This document shows positions 1 to 10,720 of a stretch of DNA of 64,000 bases, one piece after another (position 1 is the stretch's first letter; every line of letters begins with the position of its first letter). The stretch lies in NCBI GenBank assembly GCA_963680875.1, contig OY804577.1:147516196-147580195 (forward strand), read 5' to 3'. The notes beneath the pieces are model-generated. The model worked only from the letters and a program-made list of their open reading frames with translations. It had not been told where the DNA came from and searched no databases. The stretch is from Bathymodiolus brooksi (Eukaryota; Mollusca; Bivalvia; Mytilida; Modiolidae). Both the position numbers and the translations under genes were made by a program.

Positions 1-505
1 TCTTGTTTAAACCTAATAAAGCAATACATGGTCTTGAAAGCTTCTTGTTCAAACCTAATGAAGCAATACATGGTCTTGAAAGCTTCTTGTTTAAACCCAA
101 TTAAACAATACATGATATTGAAAGCTTCTTGTTTAAACCTAATGAAGCAATACATGGTCTTGAAAGCTTCTTGTTTAAACCCAATTAAACAATACATGAT
201 ATTGAAAACTTCTTGTTTAAACCTAATGAAGCAATACATGGTCTTGAAAGCTTCTTGTTTAAACCTAATGAAGCGATACATGGTCTAAAAAGCTTCTTGT
301 TTAAACCTAATGAAGCAATACATGGTCTTGAAAGCTTCTTGTTTAAACCTAATGAAGCAATATGTGGTCTTGAAAGCTTCTTGTTTAAACCTAATGAAGC
401 AATACATGTTCTTGAAAGCTTCTTGTTTAAACCCAATTAAACAATACATGTTCTTGAAAGTTTCTAGTTTAAACCCAATGAAGCAATACATGTTCTTGAA
501 TATCC
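1..505. repeat. 42-bp minisatellite, first block
   Basis: About 12 tandem copies of a 42-bp unit (core: gtttaaacctaatgaagcaa) run from the first base, so the array begins outside the window. Copies alternate between 'cctaatgaag' and 'cccaattaaa' versions, giving a partial two-unit pattern. Because 42 is a multiple of three, unit-periodic open frames appear on both strands. They show only repeat periodicity and are not read as genes. Confidence 0.95.
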
Positions 506-1088
506 GTTTGTTTTTCGCCAAGCTACAGGACAGACAAAGTTATGTCCGACATGTTAAACTTTCAAAAAAAAATTTTACTCTTTTTTTTATACAATTTCCG
601 TAAATTTTTTCATAAAAACCTTTAATAACATTATAATTTTACACTTACCTATCTATTTTGCAACTGGTGAAAATTATTTGACTGAAATACTAATTAGTGA
701 AAATGGCACCCTGGCATGTCACAAAACAACAAGGAAAAAAACGACAAACACAGAACTTTTATTTCTATATTTTATTTAATAATAAATGATTTTCAATGAA
801 ATTATTTCTTTTATCTGTTCATTAAATTATAAATCAATATATTACCTCTAAATATATGATAAAACATTAAAAACATGAATAAATCAATTTTTTGGAAGTA
901 CCTGTCATGGTAACACCTTACTGAATACTTAGCCATATACGATTTTGCAAATACCATGAAAAAAGTTAAATCTTATGCAAATACACCTACATGAAGTAAA
1001 AATTCTGCAAATTCACAATGCAAGGCCTGAATTTGTAAAAAATATCACGGCTATTAACCAATCATTCTTATATAAGGTGTAATTATAG
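506..1088. other. AT-rich non-repetitive island inside the 42-bp array
   Basis: About 580 bp of AT-rich DNA separates two blocks of the same 42-bp array. I see no open frame, splice-flanked exon, terminal inverted repeat or target-site duplication in it. It could be an inserted element or a stretch of original intron. The array stops mid-unit at about 500 and resumes in another part of the unit at about 1090. Confidence 0.5.
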
Positions 1089-2245
1089 TTTAATCCCAAT
1101 TAAACAATACATGGTCTTGAAAGCTTCTTATTTAAACCCAATGAAGCAATACATGTTCTTGAAAGCTTCTTATTTAAACCCAATCCAATACATGGTCTTG
1201 AAAACTTCTTGTTTAAACCCAATCAAGCAATACATGGTCTTGAAAGCTTCTTGTTTAAACCCAAATCAAGCAATATATGGTCTTGAAAGCTTCTTGTTTA
1301 AACCCAATGAAGAATACATGGTCTTGATAGCTTCTAGTTTAAGCCCAATGAAGCAATACATGTTCTTGATAGCTTCTAGTTTAAGCCCAATGAAGCAATA
1401 CAGGTTCTTGATTGCTTCTAGTTTAAGCCCAATGAAGCAATACATGGTCTTGAAAGCTTCTTGTTTAAACCCAATTAAACAATACATGGTCTTGAAAGCT
1501 TCTTATTTAAACCCAATGAAGCAATACATGTTCTTGAAAGCTTCTTATTTAAACCCAATCAAGCAATACATGGTCTTGAAAGCTTCTTGTTTAAACCCAA
1601 ATCAAGCAATATATGGTCTTGAAAGCTTCTTGTTTAAACCCAATGAAGAATACATGGTCTTGATAGCTTCTAGTTTAAGCCCAATGAAGCAATACATGTT
1701 CTTGATAGCTTCTAGTTTAAGCCCAATGAAGCAATACAGGTTCTTGATTGCTTCTAGTTTAAGCCCAATGAAGCAATACATGGTCTTGAAAGCTTCTTGT
1801 TTAAACCCAATTAAACAATACATGGTCTTGAAAGCTTCTTATTTAAACCCAATGAAGCAATACATGTTCTTGAAAGCTTCTTATTTAAATCCAATCAAGC
1901 AATACATGGTCTTGAAAGCTTCTTGTTTAAACCCAAATCAAGCAATATATGGTCTTGAAAGCTTCTTGTTTAAACCCAATGAAGCAATACATGGTCTTGA
2001 TAGCTTCTAGTTTAAGCCCAATGAAGCAATACAGGTTCTTGATTGCTTCTAGTTTAAGCCCAATGAAGCAATACATGTTCTTGATAGCTTCTAGTTTAAG
2101 CCCAATGAAGCAATACAGGTTCTTGAAAGCTTCTTGTTTAAACCCAATGAAGGGATACATGGTCTTGAAAGCATCTAGTTTAAGCCCAATGAAGCAATAC
2201 ATTGTCTTGAAAGCTTCTTGTTTAAACCTTATGAAGCACTGCAGG
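1089..2245. repeat. 42-bp minisatellite, second block, with 336-bp higher-order repeat
   Basis: About 27 copies of the 42-bp unit. Variants with 'agtttaagccc' and 'caggttcttgattg' recur in the same order 336 bp apart (eight units), for example 1266-1487 against 1602-1823. Blocks of units were therefore copied together. The array ends about 120 bp before the acceptor of the first exon. Confidence 0.95.
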
Positions 2246-2362
2246 ATATGTATATTGTTTCTTCCTCCATAAAACATGTTATATATTATTTTAGATTTAA
2301 AGGATTTTTTGATATGCATATTGTTTCTTCCTCTAAACTTTCTTTATAATAATGTTTTACAG

Positions 2363-2444
2363 GTGTGTCATGGCATTTCTCCAAATGGACCTATCAGCTG
2401 TAGTAGGACATATTTCTTCACAGGATTCTCAGACCCTTTGTCAG
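2363..2444 (+). CDS. Internal exon 1 of the large host gene (82 nt), product unknown
   Basis: A pyrimidine-rich stretch ending 'tgttttacag' precedes 2363, and 'gtgaga' follows 2444, so both splice sites are canonical. Two of the three frames are open. Frame 1 ends in phase 1 (...FSDPLS+G) and joins in frame to the later exons. Frame 2 ends in phase 0 and reads like an amphipathic helix (VMAFLQMDLSAVVGHIS), which is the more protein-like of the two but would need an unseen phase-shifting exon before 28534. Upstream exons must lie outside the window. Not recognised as any family. Confidence 0.6.
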
Positions 2445-2519
2445 GTGAGATTTGATTGAATGTTGTTTTTTTTTTGTTTCGTTTTCTATTAAAGTTCCTA
2501 AAGGTGAGACATAGGAATT

Positions 2520-3095
2520 GCTTTTCCCAGCCACAGCAGAGGAGACAGTATTAATAATGCCCTTTTTTGGGGTGATTTGATCAGTTTCTCCATATTTATA
2601 AAACCTAAGCTTACCATACTTGGTCAACACATAGATCATGCTGTGTAAATGTCAGACAATGTTACTTCACCTTGACATCATTTTATTGGTCTACTGACTG
2701 TTTAATTTTGTTAAATTTACATTATTTTTTCATGATTAGGTCAGTTTCATCATTACTGTACAATCTAGACATACCCTATTTGGTCCACATATTGATCATG
2801 GAGAGTACATGTCACTCAAGCATGTATCATCTGACCTCAACCTCATTTTCATGGTCTACTGACATTGTTAAATTTACATCCAAGTTTTCATTATTAGGTC
2901 AGTTTCACCATTACCCTAAAGCACATGCTCATCACAATTGGTCCACACATTGGTAATTGGGCATGTGTTACCTGACCTTGATCATTTTCATGGTCAACTG
3001 ACTTGCTTCAAGTTTTCGTTATTAGATCAATTTCTCCATTGTCATACAACCTAGGTTCACCATATTTGATCCACACATTGTCGATGGAGGGGGCC
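2520..3095. repeat. Old degenerate repeat, four copies of about 125-160 bp
   Basis: Four diverged copies share 'ggtc(a/c)aca', 'aggtcagttt' and 'catggtctactgac' blocks, with anchor positions near 2621, 2781, 2939 and 3066. Divergence is far greater than in the neighbouring minisatellites, so the duplication is older. It fills most of the short intron between the first two exons. Confidence 0.6.
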
Positions 3096-3138
3096 ATGTG
3101 CATATTTATGCATATATGTTACCATAACATAATTTCAG

Positions 3139-3168
3139 TTTCATGGTACTTGGTTATTTATAAATCAG
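3139..3168 (+). CDS. 30-nt microexon of the host gene (probable)
   Basis: The segment is flanked by 'aatttcag' and a perfect donor, CAG|gtaagt. Its length is divisible by three. Entered in phase 1 it reads V-SWYLVIYKS and leaves in phase 1, which matches both exon 2363-2444 (frame 1) and exon 28534-28570. It could therefore be a cassette exon whose skipping keeps the frame. In phase 0 it is also open (FHGTWLFINQ). The last ~12 nt plus donor are the start of the adjoining 48-bp array, which supports this being a real junction. The acceptor pyrimidine tract is weak, so this stays probable only. Confidence 0.5.
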
Positions 3169-4150
3169 GTAAGTAATAAAGGTTCCTGGGAGACTCTGGT
3201 TTTATTTATAAATCAGGTGAGCAATACAGTATTGGTTCCTGGGAGCCTCTGGTTTTATTTATAAATAAGGTGAGCAATACAGGTTCCTGTGAGCCTCTGC
3301 TTTTAATTATGAATCAGGTGAGCAATATAGGTTCCTGTGAGCCTCTGGTTTTATTGATAAATCAGGTGAGCAATACATTTTCCTGTGAGCCTCTGGTTTT
3401 ATTGATAAATCAGGTGAGCAATACATTTTCCTGTGAGCCTCTGGTTTTATTGATAAATCAGGTGAGCAATACATTTTCCTGTGAGCCTCTGGTTTTATTG
3501 ATAAATCAGGTGAGCAATACATTTTCCTGTGAGCCTCTGGTTTTATTGATAAATCAGGTGAGCAATACATTTTCCTGTGAGCCTCTGGTTTTATTGATAA
3601 ATCAGGTGAGCAATACATTTTCCTGTGAGCCTCTGGTTTTATTGATAAATCAGGTGAGCAATACATTTTCCTGTGAGCCTCTGGTTTTATTGATAAATCA
3701 GGTGAGCAATACATTTTCCTGTGAGCCTCTGGTTTTATTGATAAATCAGGTGAGCAATACATTTTCCTGTGAGCCTCTGGTTTTATTGATAAATCAGGTG
3801 AGCAATACATTTTCCTGTGAGCCTCTGGTTTTATTGATAAATCAGGTGAGCAATACATTTTCCTGTGAGCCTCTGGTTTTATTGATAAATCAGGTGAGCA
3901 ATACATTTTCCTGTGAGCCTCTGGTTTTATTGATAAATCAGGTGAGCAATACATTTTCCTGTGAGCCTCTGGTTTTATTGATAAATCAGGTGAGCAATAC
4001 ATTTTCCTGTGAGCCTCTGGTTTTATTGATAAATCAGGTGAGCAATACATTTTCCTGTGAGCCTCTGGTTTTATTGATAAATCAGGTGAGCAATACATTT
4101 TCCTGTGAGCCTCTGGTTTTATTGATAAATCAGGTGAGCAATGCAGGTTT
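3157..4150 (+). repeat. 48-bp minisatellite seeded at the 3139-3168 exon/donor junction
   Basis: About 20 copies of a 48-bp unit, each containing 'ataaatcag|gtgagcaat', a copy of the exon end and its donor. The first unit keeps the native gtaagt donor; later ones carry gtgagc. The first four units vary, while about 16 units from roughly 3359 to 4130 are essentially identical, indicating very recent expansion. Because 48 is divisible by three there are long frames on both strands, which I regard as artefacts. Confidence 0.95.
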
Positions 4151-4169
4151 TTGGGAGCCTCGGGGTTTA

Positions 4170-5035
4170 TTTAGTCTTACTATAATGGAATCTTGTTGTC
4201 TCTGACAAACTGCTTAAATCAGAAAAAAATGGAAGCTTGTAATTACTGACAAATGGCTTAAATGATGAAAACTTTGTTGTGATGGTATTACATGATTTCT
4301 ACCACATGTAGTGATACATGTTCTTAGTTACATTCTACAAATCTTTAGAAATCTTCATTAATTCTCTCTTGTAAAATAACATGAAAAGAAATCAATACCT
4401 TGTTGTAAAATAAGAGTATGACAGTAAAACAAGCTGTCTTGTTGATATATTACCAATAAAATGACAAAAATAAACATTTAAGTGTTGGTTTAAAATTCTA
4501 ATTATTGCAAGTTTTCTTACTATCATTGATTTTTGCAGGAAAAAATATAAATTCTTTGTAAAACATTCATTTTTATTACAAAATATGTGATTGACTTCAT
4601 TAAAGGCACACATGCCGTTATTTTGATAAAAAAAAATGTTTCCCAATAAAATATATAAACTTTGATATAAAAAACCATAAAGATATATTGGAGTTGAAAT
4701 TTTTCATAATATCATACGTAAATAACCAAGAACGAAGGAAACACATCGCTGTTTGATTTTCTTCCATCCAGGAAAGAATTCAATGTTGACCCACCCAATG
4801 CGAAACATTCAAATTCTTTTCACTAATTACGACATTATAACAGATTTTTTAAACCTGGCTTTTTGTTCAGAACATTTTATTAGTATAAAACATCGAATAT
4901 TGGCAACTTTTAATATAAACAAAAAATTCAATTCTGACAGCCTGTGTGCCTTTAACAATACCATTTATGAATATATTTCCTTACTGTACTTTAGTTTTAG
5001 ATAGTAAATTTGAATATGTATACATGTACCACCTT
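4170..5035. other. AT-rich intronic DNA, no gene seen
   Basis: Non-repetitive AT-rich sequence. A tempting acceptor near 4541 ('gatttttgcag') is followed by stops in the frames tested. Short open frames here have no recognisable content. Confidence 0.5.
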
Positions 5036-5046
5036 CAAAATTCTGT

Positions 5047-5307
5047 TGGGACCATCATGGTTGTGGTCATGTGATAGTTGGATTTACAACTACCTGTGCC
5101 TATCACCAGTAAAGTTGTGAATTTGAATCCTGCTTATGGCGAGGTGTACTCGATACAACATTATGTGGAAAATTTTGTCAGTGACTTGTGGCAGGACAGA
5201 GGATTTCTCCGGATAATCCTGTTTCCTCCACCAGTAAAACTGATTGCCACGATATAACTGAAATATTGTTGAAAGTGATGTTAAACAACATAACCCTAAT
5301 CCTAACC
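5047..5307 (+). mobile_element. tRNA-derived SINE with 11-bp target-site duplication
   Basis: A copy of the same element lies on the minus strand at 56980-57232. It ends with a conserved core (atataactgaaatattgttg, then aaagtg.tgttaaaca) and a short A/C-rich tail built of 'aaccctaatcctaaccc'. An exact 11-bp duplication (caaaattctgt) flanks it at 5036-5046 and 5308-5318, diagnostic of retrotransposition. The tRNA-like B-box region is degenerate (near 'gaatttgaatcct'). I associate the core with molluscan V-SINE/RUDI-type elements; that assignment is from memory. Confidence 0.8.
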
Positions 5308-5318
5308 CAAAATTCTGT

Positions 5319-5764
5319 AAAAGACTTTTAATGTCATTTCACTGAAATAAGGCTAATCAGAAGCATAGGAGAGGACCAATAGAGGGGGAGGGTAAGCTTC
5401 AGGAGTGGCCCGGAAATAGGTGGCAAGCTGTGGGAGTGAACTGGAAAGCTTTTGCTAAATTGTTACTTAAAAAAGTGGAGAGGAGGGTGGGGCACACATA
5501 GTTTTTCCCCCATCCCACCAGGCTCCTATGTCTTTTGCCAAAGACTTCTCTGTATTGAAGATATGATTTCTTTTCCATGCACATTAAAATGAATTGTTGC
5601 ATATCTCTCCCTCCCCCCTTTTTTTCTGTCAGTAATGCAGGTGTACATAGTGTAATAATTGAGATTTCTTTTGATGGACCAAACAAATATAAAGATCTTA
5701 AATAGAAAAAATAAAACTTATTAACTTTAATTTATTATGATTACAATACAAACTTATGATACTT
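5319..5764. other. Intronic DNA, no gene seen
   Basis: Unique sequence with purine-rich and C-rich patches (for example around 5385-5500 and 5600-5620). No convincing exon or repeat family. Confidence 0.4.
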
Positions 5765-5765
5765 A

Positions 5766-6555
5766 TGTACCACCCATTATCATCAACCTTCTGTCTTAAT
5801 ATGTACCACCCATTATCATCAACCTTCTGTCTTAATATGTACCACCCATTATCATCAACCTTCTGTCTTAATATGTACCACCCATTATCATCAACCTTCT
5901 GTCGTAATATGTACCACCCATTATCATCAACCTTCTGTCTTAATATGTACCACCCATTATCATCAACCTTATGTCTTAATATGTACCACCCATTATCATC
6001 AACCTTCTGTCTTAATATGTACTACCCATTATCATCAACCTTCTGTCTTAATATGTACCACCCATTATCATCAACCTTGTCTTAATATGTACCACCCATT
6101 ATCATCAACCTTCTGTCTTAATATGTACCACCCATTATCATCAACCTTCTGTCTTAATATGTACCACCCATTATCATCAACCTTCTGTCTTAATATGTAC
6201 CACCCATTATCATCAACCTTCTGTCTTAATATGTACCACCCATTATCATCAACCTTATGTCTTAATATGTACCACCCATTATCATCAACCTTCTGTCTTA
6301 ATATGTACCACCCATTATCATCAACCTTATGTCTTAATATGTACCACCCATTATCATCAACCTTCTGTCTTAATATGTACCACCCATTATCATCAACCTT
6401 CTGTCTTAATATGTACCACCCATTATCATCAACCTTCTGTCTTAATATGTACCACCCATTATCATCAACCTTATGTCTTAATATGTACCACCCATTATCA
6501 TCAACCTTCTGTCTTAATATGTACCACCCATTATCATCAACCTTCTGTCTTAATA
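5766..6555. repeat. 36-bp minisatellite
   Basis: About 22 copies of a 36-bp unit (core: accacccattatcatcaacc). Variation is small: tctg/tatg, one 'tcg', and one unit short by three bases near 6078. The unit is divisible by three, giving periodic frames with no protein character. Confidence 0.95.
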
Positions 6556-6570
6556 ATATTTATATAGAGT

Positions 6571-8121
6571 ACTAACATAAACAACAGCATAGAGAAATAA
6601 ATGTCAAACCTGACATAAACAACAACATAGGGAAATAAATGTCAAATCTAACATAAACAACAGCATAGAGAAATAAATGTCAAACCTAACATAAACAACA
6701 ACATAGGGAAATAAATGCTAAACCTGACATAAACAACAACATAGAGAAATAAATGTCAAACCTGACATAAACAACAACATAGAGAAATAAATGTCAACCT
6801 AGCATAAACAACAGCATAGAGAAATAAATGTCAAACCTATCATAAACAACAGCATAGAGAAATAAATGTCAAACCTGACATAAACAACAACATAGGGAAA
6901 TAAATGTCAAACCTAACATAAACAACAACATAGAGAAATAAATGCCAAATCTAACATAAACAACAGCATAGAGAAATAAATGTCAAACCTGACATAAACA
7001 ACAACATAGAGAAATAAATGTCAACCTAACATAAACAACAACATAGAGAAATATATGTCAAACCTAACATAAACAACAACATATGGAAATAAATGTCATA
7101 CCTGACATAAGCAACAACATAGGGAAATAAATGTCAAATCTAACATAAACAACAGCATAGGGAAATAAATGTCAAACCTAACATAAACAACAACATAGGG
7201 AAATAAATGTCAATCCTAACATAAACAACAACATAGGGAAATAAATGTCAAACCTGACATAAACAACAACATAGAGAAATAAATGTCAAATCTAACATAA
7301 ACAACAACATAGAGAAATAAATGTCAAACCTGACATAAACAACAACATAGGGAAATAAATGTCAAACCTAACATAAACAACAACATAGGGAAATAAATGT
7401 TAAACCTGACATAAACAACAGCATAGAGAAATAAATATCAAACCTGACATAAACAACAACATAGAGAAATAAATGTTAATCCTAACATAAACAACAACAT
7501 AGGGAAATAAATGTCAATCCTAACATAAACAACAACATAGGGAAATAAATGTCAAACCTGACATAAACAACAGCATAGAGAAATAAATGTCAAACCTGAC
7601 ATAAACAACAACATAGGGAAATAAATGTCAAACCTGACATAAACAACATAGAGAAATAAATGTCAAACCTAACATAAACAACAACATATGGAAATAAATG
7701 TCAATCCTAACATAAACAACAACATAGGGAAATAAATGTCAAACCTGACATAAACAACAGCATAGAGAAATAAATGTCAAACCTGACATAAACAACAACA
7801 TAGAGAAATAAATGTCAAACCTGACATAAACAACAACATAGGGAAATAAATGTCAAACCTAACATAAACAACAGCATAGAGAAATAAATGTCAAACCTGA
7901 CATAAACAACAACATAGGGAAATAAATGTCAAACCTAACATAAACAACAGCATAGAGAAATAAATGTCAAACCTGACATAAACAACAACATAGGGAAATA
8001 AATGTCAACCTAACATGAACAACAAAATAGAGAAACAAATTTCAAACCTGACATAAACAACAACATAGGGAAATAAATGTCAACCTAACATAAACAACAG
8101 CATAGAGAAATAAATGTCAAA
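6571..8121 (-). repeat. 38-bp minisatellite that includes the 3' coding end of the GPCR
   Basis: About 41 copies of a 38-bp unit (plus-strand core: acataaacaacaacatagag). Common variants are gcatag/acatag and gagaaa/gggaaa. The last copy (8085-8121) forms the final codons and stop of the minus-strand GPCR. Read on the minus strand, each unit carries the receptor's tail ...LTFISLCCCLC. The unit length is not a multiple of three, so the reading frame does not continue through the array. Confidence 0.95.
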
Positions 8122-9086
8122 CGATATTGTTTGTTATAACAGAAATATAACTGCTGTTGTACAATAAAGAATATATTATACCATAAGGAGAATATATTAC
8201 TAAGTGTTATAGACACTGGATTGTCAATATCAAAGACTTGTAGAAAATACATACAATTTAGCAGTATTAAAGGTAGCATTGATAACATATACAGAAACAT
8301 CAGCCTTATAATCAGTTTAGTTAAATGTATTTCTTCCTTCAAGCGACGGCTGAGTATCAGAGCTGCTCTGTATTTCACTGTATGATTATGTGATGTACTT
8401 CTACATAATCCTATGGAGGTTACCAGCATAAGTATGACAGGTAAACCAGTAAATAAACAAGTTATATACCAGAAATAAACCAGATTATATTCTTCATGGT
8501 TCCCTGTCCTCTGTATAATTAGATTAGATGGTACTGTAATGTCATACTGCCAACACCGAGGAATAGTACTGATACAACCCACTCCTATTACTAACATAGA
8601 TATAATCCAGGACTGTTTAGGAGAGACCTGGTTATATGTCTGATATAATGTAACAGTCAGTGTACGCTCCAGAGCCACTGATAATATAATCCAGATAATG
8701 ATGTACTGTGTCCACTCATGTAGTAAAATACTATAGTAGATAACTTTAATAAGTATACAGTCAAAATAATGGGGTAACAGTATAACTATAGAAGTACACA
8801 CATGTAACACTGTAGTCACTGATAATACTAAAAAATAGGTGTCGAGAGAAAAACGAATCTGTTTGGTTAAGACTATAATATTGATAAACTGTGCTAGTAA
8901 GCTTAATACTGATGTCACTGGTAACATGATATAACATATATAGTTAGTCACCTCTGTCCAGTCTGTTGTATACATAGACGTAATGTTTAAACATTGTACA
9001 GAAATACACTGTCGTGGTGGCAGTAGTAATAATGACTCTTTTATATAATCTGTTCTCAACATATTTGATAGAACAGAAACAATCAT
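8085..9086 (-). CDS. Class A (rhodopsin-family) GPCR, FMRFamide-receptor-like, intronless
   Basis: A 333-residue seven-transmembrane protein from one uninterrupted frame. Approximate helices: TM1 49-75, TM2 80-105, TM3 113-140, TM4 159-176, TM5 200-227, TM6 257-281, TM7 291-316. Family marks are an N-glycosylation site (NIT, 34-36) in the extracellular tail, cysteines at 110 and 178 suited to the TM3-ECL2 disulfide, ER at 140-141 in place of DRY, a proline in TM6 (271-272) and a cysteine cluster after TM7 (329-333) suited to palmitoylation. The NPxxY motif is not preserved. 'IPRCW' after TM4 and the overall shape suggest the neuropeptide/FMRFamide receptor group; the ligand is not predictable. 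The gene is nested on the opposite strand inside an intron of the host gene. Its last ~35 coding bases and stop belong to the 38-bp array. The first ATG of the frame is used; no upstream exon is evident. Confidence 0.88.
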   Translation of the reverse strand: MIVSVLSNMLRTDYIKESLLLLPPRQCISVQCLNITSMYTTDWTEVTNYICYIMLPVTSVLSLLAQFINIIVLTKQIRFSLDTYFLVLSVTTVLHVCTSIVILLPHYFDCILIKVIYYSILLHEWTQYIIIWIILSVALERTLTVTLYQTYNQVSPKQSWIISMLVIGVGCISTIPRCWQYDITVPSNLIIQRTGNHEEYNLVYFWYITCLFTGLPVILMLVTSIGLCRSTSHNHTVKYRAALILSRRLKEEIHLTKLIIRLMFLYMLSMLPLILLNCMYFLQVFDIDNPVSITLSNIFSLWYNIFFIVQQQLYFCYNKQYRLTFISLCCCLC

Positions 9087-9394
9087 TGAAATGGTCAGGT
9101 ATTTGTAACAAACATTTCATTCACACAGAATAAAATTCATTGTTGTAGCTTACAGCAGATAAAACAGTTGAAAAACTTGATTTTAAAGTAATAAAACACT
9201 CACTAGAAATGTTACATACAGCATTATATATCCTTTTTACAAATATGTTCTTATATACAGCAATATAAATCCATCTTAGATATTTCTTTCATTGAATGGA
9301 AGTCAAAATTCCTAACAGTGATATAAAGCTTGTTAATCAGTGATTCACTTCTTAATAAATCATGTTAAAATAGATTAATTTCCAAATGATGGTT
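9087..9394. other. 5' flank of the GPCR
   Basis: AT-rich non-repetitive sequence that should hold the receptor's promoter (minus strand). I see no unmistakable TATA box or initiator, and the sequence runs into degenerate copies of the 31-bp repeat. Confidence 0.4.
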
Positions 9395-10720
9395 TTCAAC
9401 AGTGATTCAGTTCCTTATACAAGGTTGTTAAAATTGAGTCCTTTCCTGATAAAGGTTAACAGTGATTCATTTCCTGATGAAGGTTGTTAACAGTGATTCC
9501 TTTCCTGATAAAGGTTATTAGCAGTGATTCACTTCCTGATAAAGGTTATTAGCAGTGATTCACTTCCTGATAAAGGTTATTAATAGTGATTCTTTTCCTG
9601 ATGAAGGTTATTAACAGTGATTCATTTCCTGATGAAGGTTATTAACAGTGATTCTTTTCCTGATGAAGGTTATTAACAGTGATTCTTTTCCTGATGAAGG
9701 TTATTAGCAGTGATTCTTTTCCTGATGAAGGTTATTAACAGTGATTCATTTCCTGATGAAGGTAATGTTAACAGTGATTAATTTCCTGATGAAGGTGATA
9801 ACAATGATTCATTTCTTGATGAAGGTTATTAACAGTGATTCTTTTCCTGATGAAGGTTATTAGCAGTGATTCTTTTCCTGATGAAGGTTATTAACAGTGA
9901 TTCATTTCCCGATGAAGGTAATGTTAACAGTGATTAATTTCCTGATGAAGGTGATAACAATGATTCATTTCCTGATGAAGGTTATTAACAGTGATTCTTT
10001 TCCTGATGAAGGTTATTAGCAGTGATTCTTTTCCTGATGAAGGTTATTAGCAGTGATTCTTTTCCTGATGAAGGTTATTAACAGTGATTCATTTCCTGAT
10101 GAAGGTAATGTTAACAGTGATTAATTTTCTGATGAAGGTGATAACAATGATTCATTTCCTGATGAAGGTTATTAACAGTGATTCTTTTCCTGATGAAGGT
10201 TATTAGCAGTGATTCTTTTCCTGATGAAGGTTATTAACAGTGATTCATTTCCTGATGAAGGTTGTTAACAGTGATTCATTTCCTGATGAAGGTTATTAAC
10301 AGTGATTCAGTTCTGTATAAAGCTTGTTTATAATGATTCAATTCTGTCTAAAGCTTGTTTACAATGATTCAGTTCTGTATAAAGCTTGTTTACAATGATT
10401 CAGTTCTGTATAAAGCTTGTTTACAATGATTCAGTTCTGTATAAAGCTTGTTTACAATGATTCAGTTCTGTATAAAGCTTGTTTACTATGATTCAGTTCT
10501 GTCTAAAGCTTGTTTACAATGATTCAGTTCTGTATAAAGCTTGTTTATTATGATTCAGTTCTGTCTAAAGCTTGTTTACAGTGAAAATTGATTCATTATC
10601 TTGTGAAATTGGTTAACAGTGATACATTTATATAAAGCTTATTACCAGTGATACAGTTCTTAGTAAAGCTTGTTTACAGTGATAGAATTCCTTATAAAAC
10701 TGGTTAGCAATGACTCGGTT
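9395..10720. repeat. 31-bp minisatellite with two diverged subfamilies
   Basis: From 9395 to about 10310 the unit contains 'cagtgattc.tttcctgatg' and 'aaggttatta'. From about 10310 to 10585 it becomes 'caatgattcagttctgtata' with 'aagcttgttta'. Both are 31 bp and align to each other, so one array diverged into two blocks. Decayed copies extend to about 10720. A variant with 'ggtaatgttaacagtgatta' followed by a shortened 'ggtgataacaatg' unit recurs near 9761, 9917 and 10105, showing multi-unit copying. Confidence 0.92.

Noticed and set aside
3270..4205. 311-codon frame of a 16-residue repeat
   Set aside because: 48-bp array artefact; the opposite strand is open over the same span.
5290..5307. 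Telomere-like tracts (also near 15550 and 55024)
   Set aside because: Only two or three imperfect CCCTAA/TTAGGG units. The first is a SINE tail; the others are too short to call interstitial telomeres.
5756..6575. 12-residue repeat frames (MYHPLSSTFCLN)
   Set aside because: 36-bp minisatellite with no evidence of expression or selection.
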